A stretch of DNA of 64,000 nt from Ganoderma boninense. Taxonomy: Eukaryota; Basidiomycota; Agaricomycetes; Polyporales; Polyporaceae. The notes beneath the pieces were generated by a model. The model did no database searches. It had not been told where the DNA came from and saw nothing but the letters and a program-made list of their open reading frames with translations. This document shows, in pieces, positions 46,584 through 56,005 of the stretch. Every line of letters starts with the position of its first letter. The first letter of the stretch is position 1. The position numbers were made by a program, and so were the translations under genes. The stretch covers positions 120,924-184,923 of the forward strand of contig PJEW03000016.1 of the NCBI GenBank assembly GCA_002900995.3, given 5' to 3'.

Positions 46584-48232
46584 TGTCGAGCGGGGGATCG
46601 TGCGTTGTAGTTGTTGTTTGGTTGTTTTGGGTGTGTGGATGGATAGATGGATAGGTGGTTGGTTTATTGGTGGGCTCCAGTTGTGTTGGTGGTTTGAGGT
46701 ACCCAAGCAACGCACTGCCACAAGGTGTATGGGTTTTCCAGGTTTCCCGAAATTGACCTCGTCGAGTTCTTGGTGAGGAAGGAAAGACAGAAACCTTGGG
46801 TTGCCTGCTGCGTTTCTTGAAGCTGGGTTCGAAGATGTGAAGTGCTACCTATTTGCTGGTAGGGCACTGCTTGAACGGACAGAGTTTCCCCCTATACGTA
46901 GTGGGTGCTGTGTCTGTCCTCTCGTCCGGTACGTGTGTGTCTGTCGGAGACACCTGGTTGGAGTATCTCTCGGTAGATACTCTGCTTTTGGTATGAAACA
47001 AGCCTTTGCTGTTTCAAACCACTGGGTGAGCAGCTGCTTGACGGCCCAAGCTACTGTCTGCTCCGTGTTGATCTGATCCAGTTGATCAGATCCTTGGTGA
47101 TCTAGTCCGGTTGACCAGATCCTCGTAATCTAGTCCAGTTGACTAGATTCTTGTGATCTAGTCCGGTTGACTAGATCCTTGTGTAGTTTGGCCTGTTGAC
47201 CAGTGACTACTCTAGTGTGGCACTTGCTCAGGCAACTGTTTGCCTCCAGTGCAGGACACTAGCTTCAACAAGCCTTCTTGCTTGTTGGCTGCCGACCTGA
47301 CCCTTATTGATCCGGCTGATCAATAGGTGGATGTCAAGCTGAGTGGGGTAGTGGAAAGCTGAGAGACTGGTGGGTGGTGATTGCTTCTCCTCCTCCTCTG
47401 GGGCCATTTTCAGTCCAGTATTTATACTGTCCTGAAGAGCTTCCAGAGACTTCTAAGTACATGACAAATGGCTCTTGATGAGATTACAAATCACTGTTCC
47501 ATATCATTCTAGAAGCTTCTATGCTCTTCCGGTCTTCTCTAAGACCTTTCCGGTGTGTTCCGGTTGTTTCTATGCCTTTCTTGAGCTTTCCAGATCCTTC
47601 TTTTTCTGGAATGTTCCGGTGTCTCCTGGCATCTCCTAGATAGTTCTCAAGCCTTGTGGAATGTTCTGGACTGTTCCAGAAATTTCCATCCTCTTCTAGA
47701 GTGCAGAATATTCCGGAATGTTCTAGAGCCTTGTGGAGTATTCTGGCTTGTTCCAGAAGTTTCCATCTGCTTCTAGCACATAATACACTTCCAGCATGTT
47801 CTTAGAACTTTGTAGATTGTTCTAGAACCTTCTGGAATGTTCCGGAAACTTCCAGTCACCTCTAGGATGCTTCAGCAGCTTCCAGAACCCTACATGTTTC
47901 GGGCTTCTTCTAGTGCTTGTTATAAGCATCTGAGACCTTTTGGTGTCCCCATATTTTGTCTGGTAGACTATTCCAGGTTTGCCCCTTCTTGTGGCAAGAG
48001 ACAGCAGATAAAGAACATAGCTGAGAGTAAGAGTTTTGGTTGTAGATGAGGTGATATTGAGCCAGTTAATGCTGTTCTGGAATTTTTAGACAGTATGTCT
48101 GCATGGGAATAAGCCAATGCCACAACTCTTTTGTTGGGTGGCCTTGCCACAGGACATGTGGGTTTGAGCTTCTCCTATAGTTTGCTTTGGTAGAAGCCCT
48201 GTCCATGTGCCAATCCCTTTTGGTGCATGACA
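46584..48232 (-). repeat. 3' LTR of the large Ty3 element
   Basis: 1649 bp, TGTCGAG ... CATGACA on the plus strand. It holds four degenerate copies of a roughly 35-bp repeat (TTGACTAGATCCTTGTGATC-like) at 47075-47185, a dense field of GAA/TTC heat-shock-like units at 47440-47855 and a TATA box GTATAAATAC (minus) at 47427-47418. The polypurine tract GTGGGGCGGA (minus) abuts it at 48242-48233. Confidence 0.95.
47418..47855 (-). promoter_or_regulatory. LTR promoter with phased heat-shock-element arrays
   Basis: Alternating TTC/GAA triplets every 5 bp: 47507-47519 (3 perfect units), 47659-47686 (6 units, one with GAC), 47706-47723 (4 perfect units), 47736-47763 (6 units, two imperfect) and 47820-47852 (7 perfect units in a row). 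TTC-GAG-TTC lies at 47441-47453, and the TATA box at 47427-47418 follows directly in the minus-strand direction. This is the consensus binding pattern of heat shock factor (established knowledge). The same set is in the other LTR, about 14185 bp to the right. Confidence 0.8.
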
Positions 48233-48291
48233 TCCGCCCCACAGTTAACGGCCGTCCCCGGACGTCCACTTTTGTTTCTTTTTGTTTCTCT

Positions 48292-49610
48292 TTATCTTTG
48301 GGTGTGACTCCGGGTCCGTTGACTGACTGGCTCATTACCTTCTTCCTCATCAAATAACTCTTCAGCTAGTGAGGATTCACTATTATCCTCCTCATCTGCA
48401 CTGATGATGTCTGTGTTGCCTATGTCTTGGGCTGGATAGTCTTGATCCATAGACTGGTAATGGTCTTCTATCGTGTCAATAGGGTCTGCTGCAAGGTGCT
48501 CTAGGTTCTTGTTGGCTGGATGGTATGCCAACAACCTGTATGCAGCAATGCTTTCTCTTGAAACATCCCCATTGAGTTCTTTCACGATATAGGCCCCATT
48601 CCGTGTCTGGCGGACAACCTCGTATGGTCCCAAGTATCGTGGCTTGTGCTTGCGGTTCATCTCCTTTTCTATTGCAGTATTGCGAATGAGAACAAGTTCT
48701 CCACTTTGGAATGCAGTTTTTCTCAATCTATGAGCAAACCGCTTCTCAAAGTGATCCTTTGATTCGAGTCGGGTCTTGCGTAAGGCTTCTGCTGCTCTAG
48801 CTATATCTTCTGGCTTTCGCTGAAGTTGACGTATGCGAAGCGCCAAAAGATCAGCATGTGGCATATTACTTCTGAAGCCTTGCACCATAAAGGTTGCTTC
48901 TCGCAAGTCCATTGGCAACACAGGATGCACACCATGCAACAGATAGTATGGGCTGAATCCTGTTGACCGCCGGATAGTTACCCGATCTGCGAATACAGCG
49001 TGTGGCAGCAAGCTAGGCCAGTGGTTGACTTGGCCTTCACAAGCTTTTATTAGCCCTTCACGCAGGATAAAGTGACCTCGCTCTACAACTCCATTGGCTT
49101 TTGAGTTGTAGGGTGAAATACGAATATGAGGTATCCCATATTTCTTCATGAGTATTTCAAATGCACCCTTAAACTCAGGGCCATTGTCGGTCACCACTTG
49201 TTCTACCATTCCATACCTGCAAATAACTTGCTCCCAGAAGAACCGAGCTATCTCCTGCGATGATGCAGAGCGGAGTGCTTTGGCTTCTGATACTCCTGAG
49301 AGATCATCTCGACATGCAACTATGCATGTGAAGCTCTGGGCAGTCGGCATATGCATCACATCAACATATGCCTTGGTGAATAGGCTTGCTGGGGTTGAGA
49401 TTGTAAGAGGCACCTCCATCTTTTTGGTGCTTCTTATCTGGCATTCCCGACATGAGCGCACGTGCTGCTGGACGTTGCTCTGGTAGAATGGCCAGAAAAA
49501 TCTCTCTTTGACTGTCTTGAATGTTGCCTCTTCACCTCTGTGCCCTAACTTGTTGTGTGCTTCTTCGAGGACTCTCTGCCTGCTAGGCACATCAAACAGT
49601 ATCCGTACTC
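48292..49610 (-). CDS. Ty3 integrase
   Basis: Frame open from about 49610 into the zinc-binding HHCC region (HNKLGHRGEEATF ... CRECQIRS) and the DDE core: Asp in AYVDVMHM, Asp in VTDNGPEF and Glu in NGVVERGHF. A C-terminal GPYEVVRQTRNGAYIVKEL segment resembles the SH3-like tail. The acidic end reaches a stop at 48292. It is in a different frame from the RT, one base away near the A5 run at 49617-49621; no ATG is needed if the two are joined by frameshifting. Sequence upstream of the first in-frame start (RVRILFDVPSRQRV) belongs to the domain, so it was made as one polyprotein. Confidence 0.88.
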
Positions 49611-51682
49611 TGGATCTTTTTCAAGAATTTATGCTGCTGCGTTGGAGTAGCAAACTCCGGCATCTCTGATGTTTGTAGAAATCTAAACATCTGCCGTAGC
49701 TTTGCATCTTGTGTTGTGTTTGCAAGCAGCATTCTTGGATCCCTGGATGAGGTTTCTGTGTCTGCTTGATCAGAGTATATCTCGTCTTCTTGTGCGTGGC
49801 TTGATCCTATAAATAGGGCCACATTTTCCTTCCATTCATCTTCTTCGTCATACTCAATTATTTCTCCCTCTCCAACTGGTCGCTGAGATAATGCATCGGG
49901 TCCTTTATGCCTTGCTGCTGGCACGTGGATCAACGTATGTGGATACGTTAAGATCTCTGCTATCCAGCGATTGATTACAGCATTCGGCTGTAAATCTGGA
50001 GCTGCTAGCATGCCTTTGATGTACTTGGCATCGACCTCTATATGCAAATCCTTTACTCCAATTAGATAGAGTCGGCATCGTCGGAGTGCTCGGTAGAGTC
50101 CATATAGCTCCAGCTTTGGCTGACTATAGTTTGACTCTGTTTTGCCCATTGGGACTGACCCATATCGTGCAGGTCTACGCTTGTTGTTCTCGTCCAGCTG
50201 GGATAGGATATATCCTACCGCATACTTGCTGGAGTCAACTGACAATATAACTGGCTTTGAGGATGTGTAGTCAATAGGTCGTAATGCGGGTGCAGTTGAG
50301 ATCAAGTCTTTCATCTCATCAAAGGCTGCTTGCCGCCGCTCATTCCAGACAAATTCTGTTTTATGTCCGGTAAGCTCTCGTAACGGCTTGACCTTTTGTG
50401 AGAAGTCTTTGATCCAAACTCGTACTGTTCCGCAGAGACCTAGAAATCCTCGCACTTCCTTGACGGATGTGGGCACTGGCCAGTTGCGGACTTTGTCCAC
50501 CTTGTCATCTTCTGGGACTCTGCCTTCAGGTGTGCATTTTTGTCCAACGATAACTACGCTGGGTCTGCAGACTTGTGCTTTCAAGCCTGAGATTCGGATT
50601 CCTGCATGGCCAACCCGATGCATAATCCTATGCACATCCTGAGCATGCTCCCATATAAAGCGTCTAATCCCTGGGTTATCTTGAAGGACTTCTGGATTCC
50701 CATCTTCATCCAGGTAACATGTTTGAGGACCCTTAATCGGCAGGTCATCAATAAACACATTAGCTGTATGAGGAATCTCATCCTCCAGGATAAATGTCAT
50801 GCATGCTTGGAACTCTGCAGGAGAGTTTGTAAAACCCATAGGCATTGATGTTAGCCGGAGCTGCCCCAATGGTGAGTGGAAAGCAGTCATGTCTCGGCTA
50901 ATTGGGTCAAGCTTTCGCCCGTCAAATGCCCAGAACAGGTCAAAGACAGTATAGCACTGTCTGCCTGCAAATGGTTCTACAAAGTCATCGAGGATCGGCG
51001 GTAGTCCTGCTTCTCGAATTGTGATGCCATTCAACTTTTGAAGGTCATGCACAAGTCGTAGCTTTCCGTTCTTCTTTAGAACGCAAAACCATCTTGAGCG
51101 ATACGATGATTGGCATCGCTCATAGACTCCTGCCTCTAGTTTCTCTCGTAAGAGACCAAGTACTTCATCCCTTATTCCTGGTGGCACTGGAATATTCTTT
51201 TCCATCCACGGTGTATGCGGAATAGTTGGAATGATGTATGGAGAGAAGTAATCTTCTCTAAACGATCCTCTGTCTGCTTCGGTGAATGCAAGGACATTCT
51301 CGTTTATCTGAAAGATGTGTTGAAACAGCTTCTCTTCTTCGGGCCATAAAAATCTTTCTTCGTTGAGCTTCATTCCATCTATGCGCTCTTTTGTGAGCTT
51401 AGCAGTGGGAATGAACTCAGGAGGATGGCAGGTAAGGGGTGATAGGCTGATAAGCGGATCTTCAGGGAACTGTCTAGTTACCCTGGCCCCTTCCGGGAAC
51501 AGTCCCGGTACTGGCTTGACTTGCTGTGCAACAGGTTTGTATCGGCTGCCCAATACTTTTGCACAGCTCGTCTCCATCCCACTTGGGTGCCCGTTGAAGC
51601 ATGTTTCATCATCTTTGAACCATGGCACATCAACTAGCCACTCATCATCTTCAAAGTAGAGCTCCATATCATATGGCTCCAT
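49592..51682 (-). CDS. Ty3 reverse transcriptase and RNase H, 696 aa
   Basis: Starts at ATG 51682 (MEPYDMELYF). Residues about 80-130 carry the linker typical of a large Agaricomycete RT family (LNEERFLWPEEEKLFQHIF). The RT palm shows TVFDLFWAFDGRKL and FIDDLPIKGP, with the catalytic Asp pair at 50744-50749. RNase H follows (ILSVDSSKYAVGYILSQ, HIEVDAKYIKGML), with Ser in place of the usual Ala after the first Asp. The frame ends in TGA just before the integrase, which continues in a neighbouring frame. An acidic tail is present. No stop or shift lies inside RT or RNase H. Confidence 0.92.
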   Translation of the reverse strand: MEPYDMELYFEDDEWLVDVPWFKDDETCFNGHPSGMETSCAKVLGSRYKPVAQQVKPVPGLFPEGARVTRQFPEDPLISLSPLTCHPPEFIPTAKLTKERIDGMKLNEERFLWPEEEKLFQHIFQINENVLAFTEADRGSFREDYFSPYIIPTIPHTPWMEKNIPVPPGIRDEVLGLLREKLEAGVYERCQSSYRSRWFCVLKKNGKLRLVHDLQKLNGITIREAGLPPILDDFVEPFAGRQCYTVFDLFWAFDGRKLDPISRDMTAFHSPLGQLRLTSMPMGFTNSPAEFQACMTFILEDEIPHTANVFIDDLPIKGPQTCYLDEDGNPEVLQDNPGIRRFIWEHAQDVHRIMHRVGHAGIRISGLKAQVCRPSVVIVGQKCTPEGRVPEDDKVDKVRNWPVPTSVKEVRGFLGLCGTVRVWIKDFSQKVKPLRELTGHKTEFVWNERRQAAFDEMKDLISTAPALRPIDYTSSKPVILSVDSSKYAVGYILSQLDENNKRRPARYGSVPMGKTESNYSQPKLELYGLYRALRRCRLYLIGVKDLHIEVDAKYIKGMLAAPDLQPNAVINRWIAEILTYPHTLIHVPAARHKGPDALSQRPVGEGEIIEYDEEDEWKENVALFIGSSHAQEDEIYSDQADTETSSRDPRMLLANTTQDAKLRQMFRFLQTSEMPEFATPTQQHKFLKKIQSTDTV

Positions 51683-51996
51683 CTTTGACTTGAGCGGTTG
51701 ATGTTGTGTTGGACGTCTAGTTAGAGTAATGTGCTTGGGGTTTTAATAGTCTCAAACTATTAACCGTTGCCAGTTTAACGTCGTAGCAGGGACAAAGCAC
51801 TGTTACTCTAGCTTCCGTCGCCCCACAGTTCTCGATAAACACCTCCTATGTGTGCAACTAGCACACTAATCTCCTGGTCTTGTAGACGGTCAGTGGTATA
51901 TCATTTAGCTTCCAGCTTAATTGAAACCTTAGCACGCCGTAAGCCTGACCTCCGTATCACGTGCTTTGGATCCAATGAGCATTAAAGCTTTTCTGA

Positions 51997-52272
51997 TTAT
52001 CCACTTGGTTCCGTCAATGGGTAATCCGTCAATGGTTCAGGATGCAGGAGTGCATTGTGTTTGGTTTGTGTTCCAAACATTGACCGCTTTTGCTCCTGCT
52101 TGCGCTTTGCATTGCTATGCTTGCATGCCTGAATCATTCGCTGGATTACAGCTTTTCGTGAACCAGACTGCTTCTTCTTCTTCTTGTGAAGCAGTCGCGC
52201 TGCTGTGCTCTTCCGCTTCTTCTCCGCTTGTTCAATGGCGGCTAGCCTTGCTTCAAGAGTGGGGTCCTTCAT
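51997..52272 (-). CDS. Small basic ORF, 91 aa, behind an internal promoter
   Basis: ATG 52272 lies 34 bp after a TATA box (52306-52314) and about 120 bp after a heat-shock-element array, all on the minus strand. The protein is Lys/Arg-rich (AIEQAEKKRKSTAARLLHKKKKKQ) and probably helical. No family is recognised. It lies 315 bp before the RT start, so it may be an independent small protein or the leader of a pol transcript. Confidence 0.45.
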   Translation of the reverse strand: MKDPTLEARLAAIEQAEKKRKSTAARLLHKKKKKQSGSRKAVIQRMIQACKHSNAKRKQEQKRSMFGTQTKHNALLHPEPLTDYPLTEPSG

Positions 52273-52302
52273 CTTTGGACATCCTCCAAGGCTCTCTTCG
52301 CA

Positions 52303-52411
52303 GCACTTATATATGTATGCTGCAGCTTCACCGGAATATTCTGTGCCATTCTGGAAGGTTCTGGCACCTTCGATGGATTACGTAATCCTTCCAGAATATT
52401 CCAGAATTTTC
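52303..52411 (-). promoter_or_regulatory. Internal heat-shock-type promoter
   Basis: TTC-GAA-TTC-GAA-TTC, five perfect units at 52389-52411, and in-phase units at 52334-52371 (GAA, TTC, x, TTC, GAA, TTC, x, TTC), followed in the minus direction by ATATATAAG at 52314-52306 and ATG 52272. Same layout as the LTR promoter but unrelated sequence in between. Confidence 0.65.
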
Positions 52412-53144
52412 TCCGATTTCTCCGCCATTTTCTGGGATTTTGGGGCATTTTCTGGCCTATCCCAGCCTTTTTGGGAGGTTATTGGCCATATTTTAGCTCC
52501 AATTACCCATTTTCGCATCGTTTAGTCCCGAAATGGGGCTATCCCAGGGTTATCCAGCTTATGCAAGCTTAGATAATGTCAATAGCACCCCTATTTGGTG
52601 TATCGACCCTGGACAATGCTCAGGACAACTGTTTTGGGCATGCCGACCCTAGGCGTCACGTATGACTGCCGTTTTCAGAGTCCCGACCCTGGGAGGTTGG
52701 TATGCCTTCCGTTTTGGGCCTTGTTGCCCTTCTGGCTGGGGCACGTGACCCTGCTCATCACATGTCCTTCGGACCGGGTGCCGTTATCTAATCTCCCGGC
52801 CCGTGCTCCGGTTATCGCGGCTGCAACGCTCCGCGGGCGCCTTTTCTCGTCCTGGCGCTGGCATGGTCATGCCGCCAGGGCGCTTGGGCGCTACTTGGGC
52901 GCTTAATCGCCCGTTTTGGCTGGCACTGCTGTGCCAGCGCACGTCTCGTCTTCCCGTCGCCTCGCCTCTCTTCCTCCGGCTCTCTGGCTGCTCTCGACCT
53001 CGTCCTCGACCTTGGAGCACCCTCTGGCGACCCTCGATCGCGTCCTGGGCCCTCAAGATGCCCTCCAGTGGCCTTCACAAGGTCTGGAGACCGGTGGGAC
53101 TAGGATCTGCGGCCCCTCAACGCGTTGGGGTCGCGTTGGGACGG
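52412..53144. other. Spacer within the large Ty3 element, AT-rich to GC-rich transition
   Basis: No gene recognised. Base composition changes from AT-rich to strongly GC-rich at about 52600-52700. Isolated hairpins occur (for example CTGGCAC with its complement around TGCT at 52918-52935). Confidence 0.45.
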
Positions 53145-54050
53145 GTCTTGGGCTCTCAGGTGAGCCCCTCTCTCTTTTTCTCTTTTCTTTTCGCATTCTG
53201 GGACCTGGGGCTGTGTGCCAACGCACACAAGCCTCCTCCCTGCAGCTCTATGGCCCGGCGGCGCGGTCTCCTGCCTGCGCAGTCGCTCAATAGCGACTCG
53301 AGGCCCCTCGGACGTGTCCAATGACGCGTCCTCGACGCATAGGGCGTCGGGCGGCGCTGTGCGTACGCGTCCTGTGCGCATGCGCCCGCGCTGTCCGGCG
53401 CTCTCGTTCTGGCAGCTCAACAGCTGCCAGACTCTTTTTGTCTCCGGCCGCGTCCAATGACGCGGCCTTCTATTGCTCTCGTCGCCGCGTCCAATGACGC
53501 GGCTCCAGCTTTTCTCCGTTCGCGCACCCGGCATGGTGCGGTCATCGGCGTGCCCGGTGTGGCGCAGTGCGTCCAACGACGCTTCGCTAGGCGTTCGTCG
53601 GGGGCGGACTTGGACCTCGGGCATAGGTAAGCCCTTTCCCCTCCTTCTTTTTCTCTTTTTCCTGCATTTTGGGACCGGCGCTGGAGCACCAACGTGCTGC
53701 CGCCTGGTCCACTTCCCTCCTGGTCGCTTCAACAGCGATCCAGGGCCTTGGGCACACCTAACGGTGTGTCCTCGATGTGGTACGGGCCTCGGGCAGCGCT
53801 GCACGTGTGCATCTCGCACGCGTGCCGCTGTGCTGCCGTCGTGCTCGTGTTCTGGTGGCTCAACAGCCACCAGACTTGTCCTCCAGCTGTGTCCAATGAC
53901 GCAGCTCCTTCCCTTGGTTTCGCCGTGTCCAATGACACGGCTCCTGGTGCGCCCGGCGTGGCGCGGTGCCACAAGACTTATCTTGGATGGGAGATGCAGC
54001 GAGTGCCCTCCTCTTCTCCCACCTAGATTCGTCCAACGGCTTGCGAGGCA
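53145..54050 (-). ncRNA. Duplicated hairpin array, candidate structured RNA
   Basis: Two tandem, diverged copies of about 440 bp (53145-53627 and 53628-54050). Each carries a matching series of hairpins with 4-base loops CAAT, CAAC or TAAC. Stem positions: 53212-53229, 53281-53298, 53310-53331, 53411-53428, 53446-53467, 53484-53503 in copy 1; 53685-53698, 53731-53750, 53750-53771, 53851-53874, 53885-53906, 53922-53941 in copy 2. Stems differ in sequence between partners but stay complementary (for example GGCAGCT versus GGTGGCT, each with its own complement). The strand is inferred from the promoter-like element at 54593-54680. Overlapping open frames on both strands mean coding is not excluded. 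Confidence 0.5.
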
Positions 54051-54564
54051 GTGTGATCGTGGTTATTCCATGGCCACACTCCTCGTATAGTGTCTGGGAG
54101 CTTGCTCCACAGGCTCCTTCTCCCTTTGGGTGCTGATGCGCCACCTGTGTCTCCGTACGGCCTGCTTTCTCGGTGGGCCTAGTGCCCATCTCCCTCTTGT
54201 CCTCGTAGTGGACGGGAGAGTACGCCGGTGGCTCTGGCCAGTTGGTCTTGGCCTCCAGGTGAGTGTCCATTTGCTCTGCACAGTTCGTAGCACTCTTGCG
54301 GATCAGGGCTTGGTGAGGTTCTCCTCTGTGAGACCTCTGCTCCTGCTTGTCACGGGCTTGGCTCGAGAGACGTCTCGATGTCTGCTCCATCCTTCGTGAT
54401 GTGGGCAGGCAGCCTGGTCCTTTCCTCCTCTGTGGAGGTGACCTTTGAGAGAGGTGGCACCATTGTGCCTGTGGCCGTCCAGCCCGTTTCTGCCGTGCTC
54501 GCTCTTTCGAGTACGGAACGTGCATCTGCGACTCTGTGTCGCGCTGGTGCTTGGCTGCGGGCAT
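53860..54564 (-). CDS. Possible 234-aa ORF in the GC-rich module
   Basis: ATG 54564 lies 29 bp after a TATA-like TATATATA (54593-54600). The product would be Arg/Gln/Thr-rich without a recognised domain. It overlaps the second half of the hairpin array, so the frame may be fortuitous. Confidence 0.25.
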   Translation of the reverse strand: MPAAKHQRDTESQMHVPYSKERARQKRAGRPQAQWCHLSQRSPPQRRKGPGCLPTSRRMEQTSRRLSSQARDKQEQRSHRGEPHQALIRKSATNCAEQMDTHLEAKTNWPEPPAYSPVHYEDKREMGTRPTEKAGRTETQVAHQHPKGEGACGASSQTLYEECGHGITTITLPRKPLDESRWEKRRALAASPIQDKSCGTAPRRAHQEPCHWTRRNQGKELRHWTQLEDKSGGC

Positions 54565-54592
54565 CTTGCCCTTTCCTCCTTTGAGGTGGCCT

Positions 54593-54680
54593 TATATATA
54601 CCTCTCCGAGAGCCTCACTCTAGGGCTCTCCAGCTAGCTCTTCTAGCCACTGGCTGCTTCTCGAGCCTTCGAGAACCTTC
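54593..54680 (-). promoter_or_regulatory. Second internal heat-shock-type promoter
   Basis: TTC-GAG-TTC-GAA-TTC in exact 5-bp phase at 54658-54680, then TATATATA at 54600-54593 in the minus direction. It points into the hairpin array. Confidence 0.5.
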
Positions 54681-54901
54681 GTGACTCACCGCGTGCCATC
54701 TAGAACCGTTAAGCCTATCCGCCGTTGCAGTACACTGACTGCTTTTGTATCATACAGGGCGTGGCTATGGACCTCGACTGGGACCCTGCAGACGCAACTC
54801 GGCCCCACGCGTATTCATACAGATGGCCGTACCTTTTCTCTCGTACAGGTGCACTCTCACATCATACACCTCGTGCTTGCTGACTCATAGGAGTCTCTTC
54901 T

Positions 54902-56005
54902 TCAATCATAGTGTGCAGCATCAGGCCTCGCTACCTGGCCATAGCCGAGCCGGCTCTTTGCAGCACGGCGCAGCGAGCTCAGAATAGACTTCATGGCCGC
55001 TACATCGTTCTTTGTCCAGGTGCTCGGAGGGCGTGTGAGCAGCAGCTGGAGGTTGACAGCTTCTTCTCCCCGCAGTGCCAGGTTGGGCCTGTCAGGGAAT
55101 GGGTCGTAGGGCTCCACTTCAGTAGGAGCAGGGTTGCGAGGGCGAAGGCTGTAGCGTGGAGTGTTCTCCTGGAGCTCGTCCGGGAGGGCGTCCACATCGA
55201 TGACCTCCGGCATGTCCTCGGAGGACTCGTCTTCTTCGTCCACAGTGGTAAGGCCGCCCACCAAGGCAGGAGTTCCCTCCGGCTCAGGGGTGGCTGGGTA
55301 CTGGAGCTCCATGTACTCCAGTTCGTCTTCGTCTGCATAGGTTTCTTCGTCCATGCTAACCTCCGTCTTCTCATAGTTGATTTCCGGAGTTGCCTGGGTT
55401 GTCCCGTAGGGAGGAGGAGTGTTTGCCATAGTGTTGGCTAACACTTGCACCAACGCCTCGGTGAGTGCGATCACGAGTGCTCTAGCAAGCACGAGCGACT
55501 CACCCGAGCTCTCCCTGACAGGTGTAGCTTGGCCTGCCAGGTTCTCGGCCCTAGCCCGCTCAATCATTGCAGCGACAAGGGGCGGCGGAGTGGGAGGTGC
55601 AGGGATGTGGAATGGCGGAGTGTCCCTAACCACAGCCAGGTTGGCTGGAGTGTTGGCTGGGGCAGGCAATGGCGGAGGGGAGAGTGGAGCACCGGCCATA
55701 ACAGGAGGCCTAGGTGCCTCTTCAAAGAAGAGCATGCCGTGGCCATAGCGGGCTTGGCCGTCCACGAACAGGTCCGTGTCTCCAATGGTGTAGATGCTCA
55801 CCACATGGTTGGGGTCCCAAGGACTAACCATGTTGTGCGCAGTATAGATGTTGTCGGCTTGAACAGCGAGTGGGCCAGCCTCCTGAATAAGAGGCTCCTC
55901 GGTGTGACAGGATACAAGGCTGAGCATGTGCCTGAAGCGGTCAGGGTGACCGGGAGGAGGGAGGAGTGTGAGGACACTCTGGGGGGTGATGCTGAACTGG
56001 GGCAT
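54902..56005 (-). CDS. Extra ORF of the large Ty3 element, 367 aa
   Basis: ATG 56005 opens a continuous frame to 54902. Its N-terminus (MPQFSITPQSVLTLLPPPGH) leads to VVSIYTIGDTDLFVDGQARYGHGMLFFE, similar in pattern to two segments in the Gag-protease ORF. A Pro/Ala-rich stretch, an acidic Asp/Glu-rich region and a basic C-terminus follow. I do not recognise a domain. It lies between Gag-protease and RT, a place where Ty3 elements normally have no gene, and is on the same strand. It could be a structural or cargo protein. Confidence 0.6.
   Translation of the reverse strand: MPQFSITPQSVLTLLPPPGHPDRFRHMLSLVSCHTEEPLIQEAGPLAVQADNIYTAHNMVSPWDPNHVVSIYTIGDTDLFVDGQARYGHGMLFFEEAPRPPVMAGAPLSPPPLPAPANTPANLAVVRDTPPFHIPAPPTPPPLVAAMIERARAENLAGQATPVRESSGESLVLARALVIALTEALVQVLANTMANTPPPYGTTQATPEINYEKTEVSMDEETYADEDELEYMELQYPATPEPEGTPALVGGLTTVDEEDESSEDMPEVIDVDALPDELQENTPRYSLRPRNPAPTEVEPYDPFPDRPNLALRGEEAVNLQLLLTRPPSTWTKNDVAAMKSILSSLRRAAKSRLGYGQVARPDAAHYD

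Noticed and set aside
46801..47076. 91-codon frame in the left LTR, repeated at 60986-61261
   Set aside because: Duplicated only because LTRs are identical; it lies in the antisense direction to the element and has no protein-like features.
53685..53730. tRNA or other classical RNA gene in the hairpin region
   Set aside because: No A/B box pair, anticodon arm or CCA-compatible acceptor could be drawn; hairpins are serial and not cloverleaf.
53100..53972. 290-codon minus-strand frame over the hairpin array
   Set aside because: Low-complexity Arg-rich product; the repeated peptide VIGHG/VIGRG is a by-product of the hairpin sequence, and plus-strand frames are equally open.
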